Origin: Tetmemena sp. SeJ-2015
Taxonomy: Eukaryota > Ciliophora > Spirotrichea > Sporadotrichida > Oxytrichidae
Assembly (NCBI GenBank): GCA_027382625.1
Contig: JAJKFJ010022676.1
Span: 62,001 to 126,000 of the forward strand
Length of the DNA stretch: 64,000 nt
Direction of reading: 5' to 3'
Part shown: positions 22,577-34,640 of the stretch, one piece after another
Numbering within the stretch: position 1 is the stretch's first letter
How the letters are laid out: each line of letters starts with the position of its first letter
Program-made: the position numbers and the translations under genes
Notes under the pieces: model-generated
Database searches by the model: none
What the model was told of the DNA's origin: nothing
The model's input: the letters and a program-made list of their open reading frames with translations, nothing else

Positions 22577-24750
22577 TCATAATTTTGGCTGGAAAATCTC
22601 AAAAGTAGGCATGTAATTTCTAAGGTAATCCACATTTGCCCTCTTAGTCTGTTCCCTTATCTCTTGCTCTTTTTTCCTCTCTTCATTTTCAATTTCAGAG
22701 AGGCTTAACACTCCTTCATACTTCTTCACTATACTTTAAACTGTGGGATCTCTTTGCCTCGCTTTGGCAAGTTTCAAAATTTCAGGTACCTTCTCTTTTA
22801 AATTATTAAATTAAAAAAATATTTTTTATCTTAACTTCTCAAGTAGCTCATTAACCAGACTATCATTGACTGTAAATCTTGAGTAAACTTTCGAGAAGGG
22901 GATGTGTGGCATGAAGTGCACATACTGCATATTGGATGTGTAAATCTCTTAATAGCAAGTAGTCAAGTAAGTCCCAATCAGCAGTCCTATCATTATAATA
23001 TAAATAAATTTTATCCTATCTAGGAGGAGTGAGTGTAGAATAATTGTGCCTCTCCTTGGAAAGCATCGTCTGAGTATTAATTAATTGCATCAGCATTTTT
23101 CTTCCTCGAATTATAAAATGCCTCTGAAATGGCTGTCCAATCATTTCCAAACTCTTCCATCAGATCATCCAGTATTCTTATTTCCTCCATCCCGCTCGAG
23201 AATCCAATACCTCCGAAAGGATTTACAGAGTGAGCTGCATCACCTAAAAGTTAGAACTTCCCGATGTGCCAAGGGCCGCAACTCATATTCAAATAAGTTA
23301 ATTATTCGGTAAGATTTAATATTGGTGAGTCTATTAAGTTGCCACTTACTGTGCACTTCTTTGAGGTTAGGCATCAGCAATATAGAGTCTGGATAGGTCT
23401 CATGCCTAAACTTTTCAAAAGCCTTGTAATTTTAGCTGAAGTAAACTAAAGAGTTTCTATTATATTGGCTGATTGTCTTAAAATGGTTTACTCAAATGAG
23501 TTTTCTCCCTTTATTTTGAGAATAAGGCCCACGTTGAAGTCAAATACATATAGAAGAAAGAAATTACCACCTTTTTAAAGATGAGTCTCCTTAAAAGTTA
23601 GGGATGCTCCACATATGCACCTCTTAGTGGTTTCTAGGCCAATGGTAAACAGCATTCTAAATTTACAATAATATTTTAATGTGAAACTCTATTTATAATT
23701 CTTGTCAAGTCTAAATCTCTCTTCTCTTTCGCTCTTTTCAATTAATTTAATGATAGAGTAAATGTAATTTTCAAGGGCAGGTATTCTTAGTTCACAATAA
23801 CCAAACTTACTATATCTACAGCTGTAATCAAAATTAGCCACTTGCTAGAACTCTCTTTTACAAAAAAAAGCATAAAACTTTAAAAAGAATACTAATTATC
23901 GATTAATATATATTTTAAATTGGGTATGCTCTCTGAACTTTTTTATGACTTAAATTAATCTTTCTTACAATTTTTTTTAAAATTACTTGCATCCTGTAAA
24001 TAAAATAATGCTTTGTTTATAGAATTAAATATATTATTTTAAGATATCTTTTGATTGCAGAATAAATACCATCAGCTGCAAATATCTTCGAATATCCTGA
24101 CTTTACTTCTCTTTATCCATCTGCCTTCTCTACAATAAAGCTCCCCTCAGCTAAGTCTGCATAAATACTTTAGATTTTTAATATTTAAAATGCTGATACA
24201 ACCTTAGAATCAAAATGAACACCAATTTTATTAGGAAACTCTCTAACTCGCTAGCAAAGCAGCTTTTACACGAACTCTCTACTCACCGAGTATATTTAAC
24301 TGCTGCCGTCTGGGGCTGTGAAGGGGATCTAAATTTATTTAGAAAGTTAATTAAGTTTAAAACCAATTTAAATTTATTGAAGTTATAGAAGGAGTCACTG
24401 TTTGCAAGAACGTAGATAACTTTATCAATCGGCAGGAGATTTTAAATTTGATCTCTTGACTATTTCCTCAAAGACTCCTGCTCTCTTAATAGATACAAAT
24501 TATATAAATAATTTCTTAAGTGCTTGCTAGGATCTGCAATCGATAATGAAGTTGTGAATAGCTAATTTAATTTGGAAGCCAATGTTTTTAAGTTAGTAGC
24601 CCTTCCTTCGGTGATTTAACTTTGCTTAAGGGGGTCGCATCGCTTCTCAAACAACTCAACTTGGTATCCTTTCTTGGCTAGCAAGATAGAAAGCACTTAG
24701 CCCACAGGTCCTGCTCCGATTACAGCTATTTTATTCTGAGTTTCTTCCAT
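22577..24750 (-). CDS. Kynurenine 3-monooxygenase-like FAD enzyme, copy 2
   Basis: Starts at 24750 (METQ-type opening, IAVIGAGPVGQVLSILLAKK) and ends with TGA at 22577 after DYLRNYMPTFEIFQPKL. It has the same domain order as copy 1: FAD GxGxxG motif, GRATNF, ALKRAGVFEEIV, an internal DG region near 24.1 kb, then the GD/GQGFNGG region near 23.2 kb. IESs at 24549 and 24484 must be removed to read TNFIIDCRSQQALKRAGV. It is tandem with copy 3, same direction. Several further AT-rich inserts (for example 23.86-24.06 kb) interrupt it; I did not resolve each pointer. All key FAD residues appear present, so nothing suggests a pseudogene. Confidence 0.75.
24484..24513. other. Predicted IES, 30 bp, pointer TCTTAA
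   Basis: TCTTAA at 24484-24489 and 24514-24519, in the ALK|RAGV codons of copy 2; same codon position as in copies 1 and 3. Confidence 0.85.
24549..24589. other. Predicted IES, 41 bp, pointer AAGTT
   Basis: AAGTT at 24549-24553 and 24590-24594. Removing it gives GRATNFIIDC in copy 2. Copy 1 has the same pentamer once and no insert. Confidence 0.85.
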
Positions 24751-25282
24751 AGGTGAGTTTAGATATTTCTATTTAAGGAAAGTTAGGATATTTTCTTTTT
24801 TAAAATTATTACTAACAATAACTATATAGTTCAGTTAAAATTAATTTCTTGTTAAGAATTCAAATAATTTTGGCTTTTCTCTGATAAATTTTAAGTATGT
24901 ATACTTCTCAATTCTCATTTCAATTGTTGTTATATATTTTATATAAATAAATAATATGCGCCTAGGTGAAATTCATGCTTTGAAAATAAAATATATGTCC
25001 ATTTTGTCTTAGAAACTGAATAATTTCATCATGAAATTCTATAAAATAAAAAAAATTAAAAATTAAAAAATAAATAGGATATTGTTAAAAATAAATTTGT
25101 ATAGAGAATTAAATCTTGGAATAATATGATTTAAATTATAAATGAGGGGCAAAATTGATGAGAAATGTCATATTTAAATTCAAATAGATATATTGAGGTG
25201 ACTCATTTTAGTGAAATATGTGTCTTAAATTGAGAAGAGAAAGCAATCTTCTTTCTTTTCTCTAGCCTAAATGGCTCTTATT
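24751..25282. other. AT-rich intergenic spacer between copies 2 and 3
   Basis: Extremely AT-rich. I see no gene in it; it separates two tandem paralogues and probably holds the promoter of copy 2. Confidence 0.5.
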
Positions 25283-27314
25283 TCATATCTTTGGCTGGTA
25301 TTCTTCAAAAGAGGGCATGAACTACCTGATATAGTCTTCACTTGTATTCTTCGCATCTTCACTCTTCTTTTTAATTTCAAGCGATTTTTCAGCTGTTTCA
25401 AGCTCGGAAAGACTCAACACCCCATCATACTTTTTCACTATCTCCTCCACCCGAGGATCTAACTGCTTTGCTTTAGCTATCTCCAATATTTCAGGTACCT
25501 TCTATATTTTAAGAGATATAAAAAATATTCTATAGACTTCTCTAAGAGCTCATGGATCAAAGCCTCATTGACGCCAAATCTCGTATAAACCTAGGAGAAG
25601 GGAATATGAGGCATGTGATGCACGTACTACACGTTCGCTAGATAGATATCCTAGTAGCACGCCACTAGGTAGTTGCTGATCACCATATCTCAAATATCAT
25701 AAAAATATCACTTAACTCAATCGCTTGTTTCTCTTTTTATCTTTTTGAGAGGTGCTTGTGTAGAAGACTTGAGCCTCTCCTTAGAAAGAGTCGTCTGAAT
25801 ATACGTTAATAGCATCGGCGCTGGGCTTTCTCTGCTAATAGAAGGCCTCAGAAATGGCGTCCCAGTCAGTTCCAAATTTCTCCATCAGATCATCCAACAT
25901 GTGACAGTCCTCCATCCCGCTTGAGAACCCTATCCCACCAAAAGGATTCACAGAGTGAGAGGCGTCTCCAAGCAGTTGGAACTTTCCAATATGCCAAGGT
26001 CCGCAACTCATATTAAATATCTACTACAACTATCTTATATTGGTGAGTCTGTTGAGTTGCCACTTGCCGTGGACTTCTTTGAGATTAGGCATCAACTATT
26101 TGGAGTCGGGATAAGTCTCATGCATGAATTTTTCAAAAGCCTCGTAATTATCCTTGAAGTAAACATTTCAAACTCGTATTTCTCTTTAACGATAAGTATA
26201 AAGTGTTTATTCGAAAGAGTTCTCTCCCTTAATTTTGAGAGTGAGGCCTACGTTGTAGTCTCCTTAAAATCTAAACTTGCATTAATTCATTGAAAAAAAA
26301 TTTGTCACCCGCAAAGTTAGGGAAACTCCACATGTGCACATCTATGTCTTTCCTAGGCCAGTGGTAGAATGTATTCAAAAATTAAATGTGCATATAATCT
26401 TAATGTATTCTTCTCAAGTCTGAATCTTTCCTCTCTATCCTCTTTGTTATTTCAAAATTCTATAATAGAAGACAGTCTGATTTTTGTTTTCAAGAACAGG
26501 GATTCTGAGTTCGCAGTAGCCGAACTTGCTGTAGTTGCAGTTGAAGCTGAAGCCTGGCACTCGCATGAACTCTTTCTTGATGGCTGAGTATATACCATCA
26601 GCTGCAAAGATTTTGTCGTAACCATCCTTCACTTCCCTTGAGCCGTCAGCCCACTCAATGGTGAACTTCCCTCCCTCGATATCAGCTCTTAAAAATTAAA
26701 AATAGATGAACTATATATTAAAGCTGAGGCTACTTTGGCTTCAAAATGCACTGAGATGTTTTGGGGGAAGTCTCTAATTCGCCTACAGAGCAGCTGCTAG
26801 ATATACTCTCTGTACAGTGAATAGATCTAGTAGGTGTTGTCTCTTCCCCTGAAGGACACCTAAAATATTAAGATCTGTAAGAAATACAAAATATTTATCT
26901 TAAATAGATGGATAAGTTTAGAATGAATCGCAGTTGGGCAGGATGTAGCGGATGTTGTCAATTCTCTGAGATTATGAAAGTGAAGATATTAAATTAGTTG
27001 GGAATAAGATGCCGCTTTAATTGTCTCGAGAACGCCTGCTCTCTTCAAAACTAAAAATCTTCAAACTAAGAATATTTTTTTATCTTGAGGGCTTCATAAG
27101 ATCTCCCACCAACAATAAAGTTAAAATAAGTTAGACTAAGAAAACAGAGATTTAAGTTAGTAGCTCTTCCCTCTGTGATCTAGCTCTGAACCAAAGGATC
27201 GCATCTCTTCTCAAAGACCTCTACCAAGTGTCCTCTCTTAGCTAGCATAATTGAGAGGACCTAGCCCACAGGGCCTGCTCCGATGACTGCAATACGTTGT
27301 TGACGCGGTTCCAT
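25283..27314 (-). CDS. Kynurenine 3-monooxygenase-like FAD enzyme, copy 3
   Basis: Starts at 27314 (MEPRQQRIAVIGAGPVGQVL) and ends with TGA at 25283 after RQFMPSFEEYQPKI. It contains FEKRCDPLVQSQITEGRATN, FIVGGRSYEALKRAGVLETI, KIFAADGIYSAIKKEFMRVP and, near 25.9 kb, the GD/PFGGIGFSSG-type FAD motif. It is closer to copy 2 than to copy 1 in sequence and in IES content, which suggests a later tandem duplication. Two IESs (27052, 27118) are needed to read the N-terminal FAD domain; others near 26.2-26.4 and 26.7-27.0 kb were not resolved. Its substrate is inferred from the family only. Confidence 0.75.
27052..27082. other. Predicted IES, 31 bp, pointer TCTT
   Basis: TCTT at 27052-27055 and 27083-27086, in the ALK|RAGV codons of copy 3, matching the position in copies 1 and 2. 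Confidence 0.75.
27118..27153. other. Predicted IES, 36 bp, pointer AAGTT
   Basis: AAGTT at 27118-27122 and 27154-27158, with a third copy inside. Deletion gives RATNFIVGGRSYEALK. Same place and pointer as in copy 2. Confidence 0.8.
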
Positions 27315-27578
27315 GATGTTTGTTATATTAAGTAAGTTAGTTAGTTGCGTTTGATTTTTCTCACTATTTTATTGAAGATAATTAGTGATAGACACTCACA
27401 TCATAAAAATACAAACACACTAACTAGCCAATATTATCCTAGATTATCTTTCATTCACTTGCTAAAAAATAAGCTTATTTATAGTTCACAACTCAATATG
27501 AGGAACAAATATCTCGCACACAATTTAGAGAAATCTGTAATTGAAAAGTGTAGAATTATAATAATTGATTTGATTTCG

Positions 27579-30383
27579 ATGCATCGAGTACACCAGAGCA
27601 AAAACATAATCTTCCAAAGAACCACTCTCCTCCAGACTTTCAAGTTTCTCTACTAGAACGATCTCGTTGTAGAAAGTTAAGAACCCTCAGCTGAACGCCA
27701 AAGTGATCCAGAGTAACCAAGCAAAGTCTAAAATGTTCCTCTAGTAAAGTAAAGCCATCTCTCTTCAATCTTAGAGGAAGAGAAAACGTAAGTTTAAGAA
27801 GGAGGTAAAGAGAGTTTTCTAAATGAGAGAGAACTCGCTGTCAGTAAGTTGACTCAGAAGTCAAATTTATATCTTAAAATGACAAGTTATTGATTTAAGC
27901 TGCTGATATTCTTTAAACGTCTTTACAGTGAGGCACTTAATTCCACAGTGAAAAACTAAGAAGCAGATTTTCATTCAAGATTTCATTTGCCACCTCCTAA
28001 GTTGCCAACGTTCCAGCTGAACATCGAGAGGGATCTTTTTCGATTCGAGCCTTTCGGGTCTGGCATGTTTGGAGGCTATGACAAATACTCCGACATTAAA
28101 AACTCAACTACTTCAAAATTATCATAAATGGCAATTTCATAAAAGAGTGTAATTAAAGTTAATGAATAAAATGTATTAATCTCAACTTATTTGAGAGCAG
28201 TATAGGATATTTGCGAATATATAATAAAATGTGTTTTAGATAAATTATTAACTTGTATTTAGCTTTCAATTATAATGCTTGCTTTCTAAATAATTAAAGT
28301 CTTAATTCTTTACGTTAAATGAAACTATTTGTAAAATATTTCGGGGGTTTAATTGATGTGGTTCTCCAGACTTTCCCCTTCCTGCTTTCTAGAGATGAAT
28401 TCTTCACTAAGCTTCCAAAGTTTCTTGGTGAAGTAGGGGCAGTGATCTTGCAGCAGATTCCACAAGCTCAGATTCCCCTGATAAAGTTCGAGTTTATGGG
28501 GAAGCACTTTGATGTAGTATTTGCTCAGATGACCACTCCTTACAACAACTTTCATCAAGAGCAACTTCAAAAGGATACTTTAAATTATATTTTTAAATTT
28601 TTAAGATATATACCTTTTTCACAGATGTTCAGAATGTTAACCCTGAGAAAGTTGACATATTCAAATCTTTAAGAAAGATCTAATATCAATTTTACATAAG
28701 CTCTTTCAGAGGGAGGTCAAACTGCCTCTTCATTAAAAAGTGCATCAAGGACAGGGAGGCTTTCAGTTGGGCTCTCAAGATAGTCAAATCATGGGCTAAG
28801 AAGAGAGGCATCTATGGCTTCAACTTTGGCTATCTGAACGGGATATCCTTGATTATCATGCTTGCCAAGATTGAGAACCTACTCCATCTACAAAAGACAG
28901 AGGATGAATTTAATCTCCAAGAAGTCATCAACTCAAACCTCTCAAATAATAAGATAGATGAAACTTTTAAGCATATTTACTCTGCAACGGGTAGGTCCCT
29001 CTGGAGTTGCTGAGGATCGGAGCCGATAGGTCGATTGATGAAAGAGTTCAAGAGTTGGTGAGCAAGTTCTTTGAGGTGTTTTCGAAAGTGGGATGATCCC
29101 ACAGTAGCTTGCCCTATCTTTATTTCAGATATCCCCAACTGGCCTTTAGATCAACAATTCATTATGATAATATACTCGAATTTCATTTTATTATAGTTGA
29201 GATCAAGAGCTATACAACGTTTGCGAGAAGGAATTTTTCCAAATTATAACACCAGAGAAGCCCTACAAATGCACCACCCACCAGATGACTAAGAGCGCCT
29301 TCAATCATATCATCAAAGAGATGCAAAGTGCTTGGAATCTGTTCGTCATCATTTCTAAGAGAGCACAAATTCAAGAGCTTGCAAACGAGCAGCAATCTAG
29401 ATTCCAAAGGAGATTACCATAGTTTTAAAAATAATAATATCTAAGGAGAGATTCTACGATGAGGCATGATCAATCAAAGCACATTAAATTTATCAATCTT
29501 TTGGCCAGACGAAGCAGCCATCTTATAATCAAGAGCTTTTGAAAGACTTTGCAGAGCTCACCTGGAAAGATCTTTTCAGACCTTACCAGTTCTTCACAGA
29601 GAACAGATTCAAAATTATAAAATTAGGTAAAAACTTTTATGAACAAAGTGCTCTTTCAGATAGAGGTTCTCACAGATATAGACCTGGATTACTACGTTGA
29701 AAAATATGACTATAAGCTACCTCAACCAGAAATTCAACTTTCTGAAGCCATGAAGAGCGGCCCCGCCTCGCCAAGGTCAGGCTCTTCTAATCCAGATTCC
29801 TCAGGCCACTCTAAATAATCCCAGGCAGCTCTATCAGACACTTAGAAGTTTGAAATAGTGCTGAAACATCACTAAGAGTTCAAAGGCTTGATGGAGTCTC
29901 GTTTCAAGTTGCTTCAAGCTCAGCTTTAAGAATCTTTGGGCTGTGAGAAAGTGCTAATCTTCAATGACTGTCTTGACCGTGATCCAAAGAGGAAACTAAT
30001 CCCTTACAGGAACTCTAACTTCATCTCCAGTATCTACTATTTTGGCTTTCCTTTTGAAGAGTTGACTGTTGACTTGAAGAACAAGATAATTGCTGCGCTT
30101 ACCTAAAGTTGTCATGAGCAATATCAATTGAAAATATGTGATACTATTGTTAGTGAATATTTTAGAAAGCCCTTTAAGCCACATAGAGCAGCACACTGCT
30201 TTCTTCAAGTTTCTCAAGTTTATATTAAATTATTCAAGCAGCATTATAAGTATAATAAAATTTGCTTTAAGAAAGTTCAAAGATTTGCCTCCTGAGACTC
30301 TCGACTACTGCTTGAAAACCTACATCGCTGGTTATGATGAAAACCCCTGCTACTATATTGAAGACACAGATGAGTGGTGCTGA
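27579..30383 (+). CDS. Poly(A) polymerase
   Basis: Nuclear mRNA polyadenylating nucleotidyltransferase. The catalytic domain appears as FEPFGSGMFGGYDKYSDIDV, the GS loop and first catalytic Asp pair, but SDI|DV is split by a 257-bp IES (28095-28351). It continues FLLSRDEFFTKLPKFL, IKFEFMGKHFDVVFAQM (third Asp), FRGRSNCLFIK, ALKIVKSWAKKRGIYGFNFG, LVSKFFEVFSKWDDP and QIITPEKPYKCTTHQMTKSA. A C-terminal RNA-binding-like part follows (LTWKDLFRPYQFFTENRFKI, DCLDRDPKRKLIPYRNSNFI). It ends DENPCYYIEDTDEWC with TGA at 30381. A 52-bp IES at 29149 and one extra A at 29085-29087 also have to be removed. The Met at 27579 is a best guess. Confidence 0.85.
28095..28351. other. Predicted long IES, 257 bp, pointer ATT
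   Basis: ATT at 28095-28097 and 28352-28354. The AT-rich insert separates YSDI from DVVLQTFPFLL of the poly(A) polymerase catalytic site. The pointer is short, so the exact ends are less sure than the presence of the insert. Confidence 0.7.
29149..29200. other. Predicted IES, 52 bp, pointer AGATCAA
   Basis: The 7-bp repeat AGATCAA is at 29149-29155 and 29201-29207. Deletion gives NWPLDQELYNVCEKEFFQII in one frame and removes a TGA. Confidence 0.92.
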
Positions 30384-30678
30384 CATCTGGGATAAACTTA
30401 ATTTAAGATAAGCAAGCTTTTGGGAAGGATTTGCAGAGCTACTCAGCTCCTGAAGATGAGAAATCTAATGAGATTTGATCAAATGCCCCATTTATAAAAG
30501 TATTTTTCCAAGATTAAACTCTTTTTTCGAATTGAATACAGTGATAATTTGAAATATCTAAATGATCTTATTTATAAGGTATTATATTGATGCGATGATG
30601 AGTTAAATGAGTAAGACTCTATTGAGACTTCATAATTTGATAAGTTAAAACACCTATTGATGAATGAATGATAAGAGC
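30384..30678. other. Convergent intergenic spacer
   Basis: AT-rich spacer between two genes that end facing each other. No gene seen. Confidence 0.4.
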
Positions 30679-32741
30679 TCACAAATATTTCTTATGATAG
30701 GCCTCGGAGAAGCTTAGTTTGTCTTGATTACCAACCTAACTGCCATAGCTATTGCTTGAAGCTTGGCTGCTTTTTAAATCCTCCTTAACTGCGGCATTTC
30801 TAGTTCTCTCCATTCGCTTTGCAAACTTGCTCTGAGGTTTTACTTTCCCTTTGCTAAGCTTCTCAGACGAAGAGTTTGCATTTTTCTGTTACTCTATTTT
30901 TTATTGGCTCGGACTCTGGAACTTGAGCTTAAAAATGATGCTATGATAGAAAAGTATCTTATGATAATAAGCTTCATTTCCTTGAGCTCAAAGAACTTTA
31001 CTTTGGAGGAAGGAGCCTAAGGATTATTTTTCTTAGTCAGAGACGGTCGCTCAGTCATTGAATTCTTACGTTCGAAGTGCATACTAGATCTATTGGATTG
31101 GTTTTCTTCCTCTATCACAAATAAACTTTCAGGGTAATTCATTCAGATATGAAGATAGTTATTTAAAATTAATTCTCTAATGGATTCTTGCTTGGCTTTA
31201 ACATTTTTCTCAAAAATAAACGGAATCAAAAGAGTTTAAGTTTATTTTCTGAAGAAACCTTTACCTCTGCTCTTTCTGTATTTCTCATAAGCAGAGAAGT
31301 CAACATAAGAAGCTTGCAAGTCGATCGCTATTTGCAAATTCTCAAGTCTAAATTACTTTCTTAGTGCTCTCCTCTTCATTTCCTCGATTAGTATGCCACT
31401 TCTATGGGAAGATTTCCCTTCATCTTATTCCTATGATTGCTTATCTTTCTTTGTGTACTACTTGAAAAGTAAGAGGCCATTATCTTGCTTCTTTTGGCCA
31501 AAGTATTCATCTTCGTCAGATTCAAGGGAAGAAGAGGATTCTGAATCTCGATGAAAGAGCATAGGGAAGAAGCCCAAATCTGTCACAGCCTCTATCTAGA
31601 AGGATTCATTTAGTCGAATGGATTCTCTTCGAGATAGTTGCTAAGAGAATCTACTTGAGATAGAATTAGTAGGAGTAGACAGCTATTGAAATGTAGGTGT
31701 GGGGCATACCGCAACAGGAGAGGGCAGCTTTAATTTCCTAGCGCTCTTCTCCGGAGATTCTTTGATGCTAAATCTCTCAATCACCTATGTGAGAGTCTTT
31801 ATCCTATCTCTCAAAGCCTTGTTTTCATCTTACACATGAGTCAAATCCTTCCTCAAAGAGTTGCTATCCTACAGCTACCTCTTTTTCTCGTTAATTAGCT
31901 CCTCAACTTTTTTCTTCCAATAGTCTTCAGAAGGAAGAACTTTTTGGCTTTCAAAGTTTCTAATGGGCGATATCCTAGTTTTAGATTTACTGTTTGCTCT
32001 ATCCTTATGAACGATTAATGGCTCGTGCTTTATGGTGTTGAATCTAAATGGATTAGAGGCTAGTTGGTTCTTTTGAGAAGAATTTCTGGTTTTGAGTTCT
32101 TCTAAACCGGAGAAAGATGCAGAGCCTTGTCTCTTATGGCCAACTAATTCATCAAAGTCACCAAAAGACTTTCTAGGGAACAGATTTTCATTAGATTGAA
32201 GCTGCTATTAAAAATTAAATAGATCTTTATCCTTATCAGATTCTATTTGTCCTCTGAAGATAGCTTGCGAGTACTGAGCATCCTAGTTTGCTAATGCACT
32301 TGCGTGAATTTCTTTTAGAGAAGGATAAATGATTCAGCTATCTCCTCTTAAGTTTTCTAATGCCTCAGCTGCATTTTAGATGGAGTTAGATCTTCATCCT
32401 CATCTCCTTGGTATCTGTAGTTTTCTTATTGACCTTATCCCTTATTATCCTTAGAATTCTGCACTTTTGAGCGCTCACTATTTTCTGTATTCACATTTCT
32501 CGATGTTAATAATTTTAGAATTCTTAGTAACTTCAGCAGCCAGTCCTATTAAGTTGATGTTGAACTCACTTCTGTTGAAACTCTGCTATTGCTCCTCAAA
32601 ATTATTTTAGTCCTCTAGGATTATACTCACATTCTAGTAAACTGAGTTCTTTTCCATAGGATCCTCCTCAATGCAAATTACTTCCTCCTCTTCGTGAGTT
32701 TCTTGTATTTGAAGTTCTACTTGAACAGAGAAATCCACCAT
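30679..32741 (-). CDS. Coiled-coil, Ser-rich protein of unknown function
   Basis: Starts at 32741 (MVDFSVQVELQIQETHEEEE) and ends with TGA at 30679 after LSFSEAYHKKYL. It has an acidic N-terminus and a central coiled coil (WKKKVEELINEKKRQ, LRKDLTHVQDENKALRDRIK), then Ser-rich low-complexity sequence (SSSSLESDEDEYF) and a basic C-terminal tail (SKFAKRMERTRNAAVKED). This layout suggests a cytoskeletal or basal-body scaffold, but that is inference from composition only. The frame breaks in places between 32.2 and 32.6 kb, consistent with more inserts. Confidence 0.5.
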
Positions 32742-34077
32742 GTTTTGTCTATCTGAGTTCCTTTTCAGCTTTTTGTATTTGTTAAAAAGAAATATCTTAG
32801 TGATCATCATTCAATGAAATAAATAATTTAATGTTGACCTCTTTGATCAAGTGAATTTTCTACTGTATTTCCAGTTTTAGACGCTGACGTAGCATCAACA
32901 GCTCGTTCTAGCAAATATTGGTTACAATAAAAAGAGTGTTAGCTTACCTTGATACCTTACAAGAAAGAGTTTTCCTCATCTATCATTCTTCAAAAATTCT
33001 AGAGTTCTTAAATATCTTATTAAGGAATAAAATTTTTGATTGCTTGTTATTAAGTAATCATCTAGTCTTGAAGAATTCTGTTGTTCAAATTACTTTGGTG
33101 GAGGGAGGGTGCTTGATTACCGAATCTTAGTTAGTTCCCAAATGATGTGTTGATGTCACTTTAGCTCATAGAATGATGACCAGCTCAAAAATAAAAATAC
33201 AAACTCCATTTGTGAGCTCCGTTATTCAGATGGCGTAGTTGAGTTTTTAAGTACCTTTGGGATTAGAAATCACTCATCGCAGTTGATAAAGCAGAAGAGG
33301 GAATATTTCTAAGAGCCTGTGACTAACTACCTGCATTATGATTATTCTATGCATAGAGTTGCCCATTCATGTGCTGGTTTGCAAATTGACTTTAGCTCAT
33401 AGAGTTCTCATTAAACATGGTCTGAGTTATGATTGTTGAGAAATCGCTTTGACTTTGGGTTTTTTAACTTGTGAGAGGATATATTTCTACTGAAGACTAA
33501 GGAGATGAAGGCTCACTCGATGTTTAAGCTCTTTAAGCGAGATTATTATTACTACTATTTGCAGCTGCAGGATTTGCCAGCAACGACTTGAAATGCTGCT
33601 ACTTCAGAGTTCTTTTGAGGGCTCTTCTTTCAGAGATACACAAGAAATTTAAAGCCAATAATTGGTAGAATATATATTGCTGTCTTAAATTTTGACTGCA
33701 TAAAATGGAGTCAAGGAGCGCCAACTTTTGATCTATCTCAAGCTAAGCAGGGTGGAAATTATTCCTGAAATCAGAGAGGTAAGAATGCTATTGCTTATGA
33801 TAGGGCATGTGTTAATTATTCTCCTATTCTAATATTTCTTGAGGGAGCTTGAGGATTTAGAGGGTGGGTTATTGGTCAACTTAATCTGCAAGCAAAGGAG
33901 CCTGATTAGTTGCTGCTAATACTTGTTCCATTAGACCAAAATTATTATTAAAAGACACAAGCACTTTAACTCATTGTTAAAAACTTAATTATTATACCTG
34001 ACTTTCCTATCTATTTTATGATATAGATCTTAGAAAAATATAGGAGAAATAACATTCTCAATCTCTTTAGCTTTTGA
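32742..34077. other. Gene-free stretch beside the scrambled locus
   Basis: About 1.3 kb with no frame that stays open under the UAR=Gln/UGA=stop code. It abuts the inverted aminotransferase block at 34078 and may be eliminated germline DNA. It can be read as one long frame only if TGA also means Trp, which I do not accept (see rejected items). Confidence 0.45.
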
Positions 34078-34365
34078 ATGAAGTGTAGAGGGGGTATTTA
34101 TCCTAAATGTCCTTCATTTTCTTGTGGAGCTCATCGTCATCTCTAATGATTGTGACTCCTCCATAGATGGCGGTCTGCACTTTGATTAAACCCATGCTGA
34201 ACATAGTCATGGTGGAGTATTGATTGCCAGTGAACTTTTCTGCTCCACAGAAAGACTGAGCCACGTCCTCTAAAACATCAATCTACTTCTCCTTGCACCA
34301 TTTTGCGATTTCACTGATGTCATAGCGCACTCCGAACAAGTAAGCGAACAATACACACTTGGTCT
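34078..34365 (-). CDS. Scrambled aminotransferase gene, inverted block D
   Basis: Minus-strand coding block, fourth in protein order but first on the chromosome. It encodes TKCVLFAYLFGVRYDISEIA, DVLEDVAQSFCGAEKFTGNQ and MFSMGLIKVQTAIYGGVTII. These are the central PLP-binding motifs of DegT/DnrJ/EryC1-type aminotransferases, with the Asp of EDVAQ and the candidate PLP lysine in GLIK. It is bounded by two pointers: ACACTTGGTCT (34355-34365), the inverse of 35792-35802, and ATGAAGTGTAGA (34078-34089), repeated at 37075-37086. Joined to its neighbours through these pointers it reads in frame on both sides. On its own it has no start or stop. Confidence 0.9.
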
Positions 34366-34640
34366 ATCACAATAATTTTTCTAAAGCCCAAATATTTTCT
34401 ACTGGCTTGCCTCTTTGGTGAAAGATTTACAGAGTAGGAGAGAGAGTATGTTAGTTAATTGAAATCTTGTGCGGCTTGGTTGATAGTTTGTTATAGTATA
34501 ATTTAATACCTTACAATCGAATGACCACCCCTCCTTCAAATATTAAAAGTAAGTATGAATTCAAATTAGTTCACTCCCATTTACCTCCATGTCATTCTCT
34601 GATCTTTAATTAAGCAATATGTGTGCATTTATAGCATTAT
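34366..34640. other. AT-rich spacer inside the scrambled locus
   Basis: AT-rich DNA between the inverted block D and the first forward block. No coding signal seen; presumably eliminated with the other non-coding parts. Confidence 0.4.

Noticed and set aside
22577..27314. Reading the two minus-strand monooxygenase copies as pseudogenes because their frames are broken.
   Set aside because: FAD motifs are intact and the breaks tested coincide with pointer-flanked inserts at positions shared between copies.
28980..29215. TGA as Trp in poly(A) polymerase (apparent KVGWS and YSWDQEL).
   Set aside because: Removing IES 29149-29200 and one extra A at 29085 gives FSKWDDP with TGG and PLDQELYNV with no TGA.
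32742..34075. A continuous plus-strand frame if TGA is read as Trp and TAR as Gln (all three stops reassigned).
   Set aside because: With no stop codons at all any frame is open. Stop-triplet frequency in this frame is about what random sequence of this composition gives, and conserved genes in the window use TGA as a stop and TGG for Trp.
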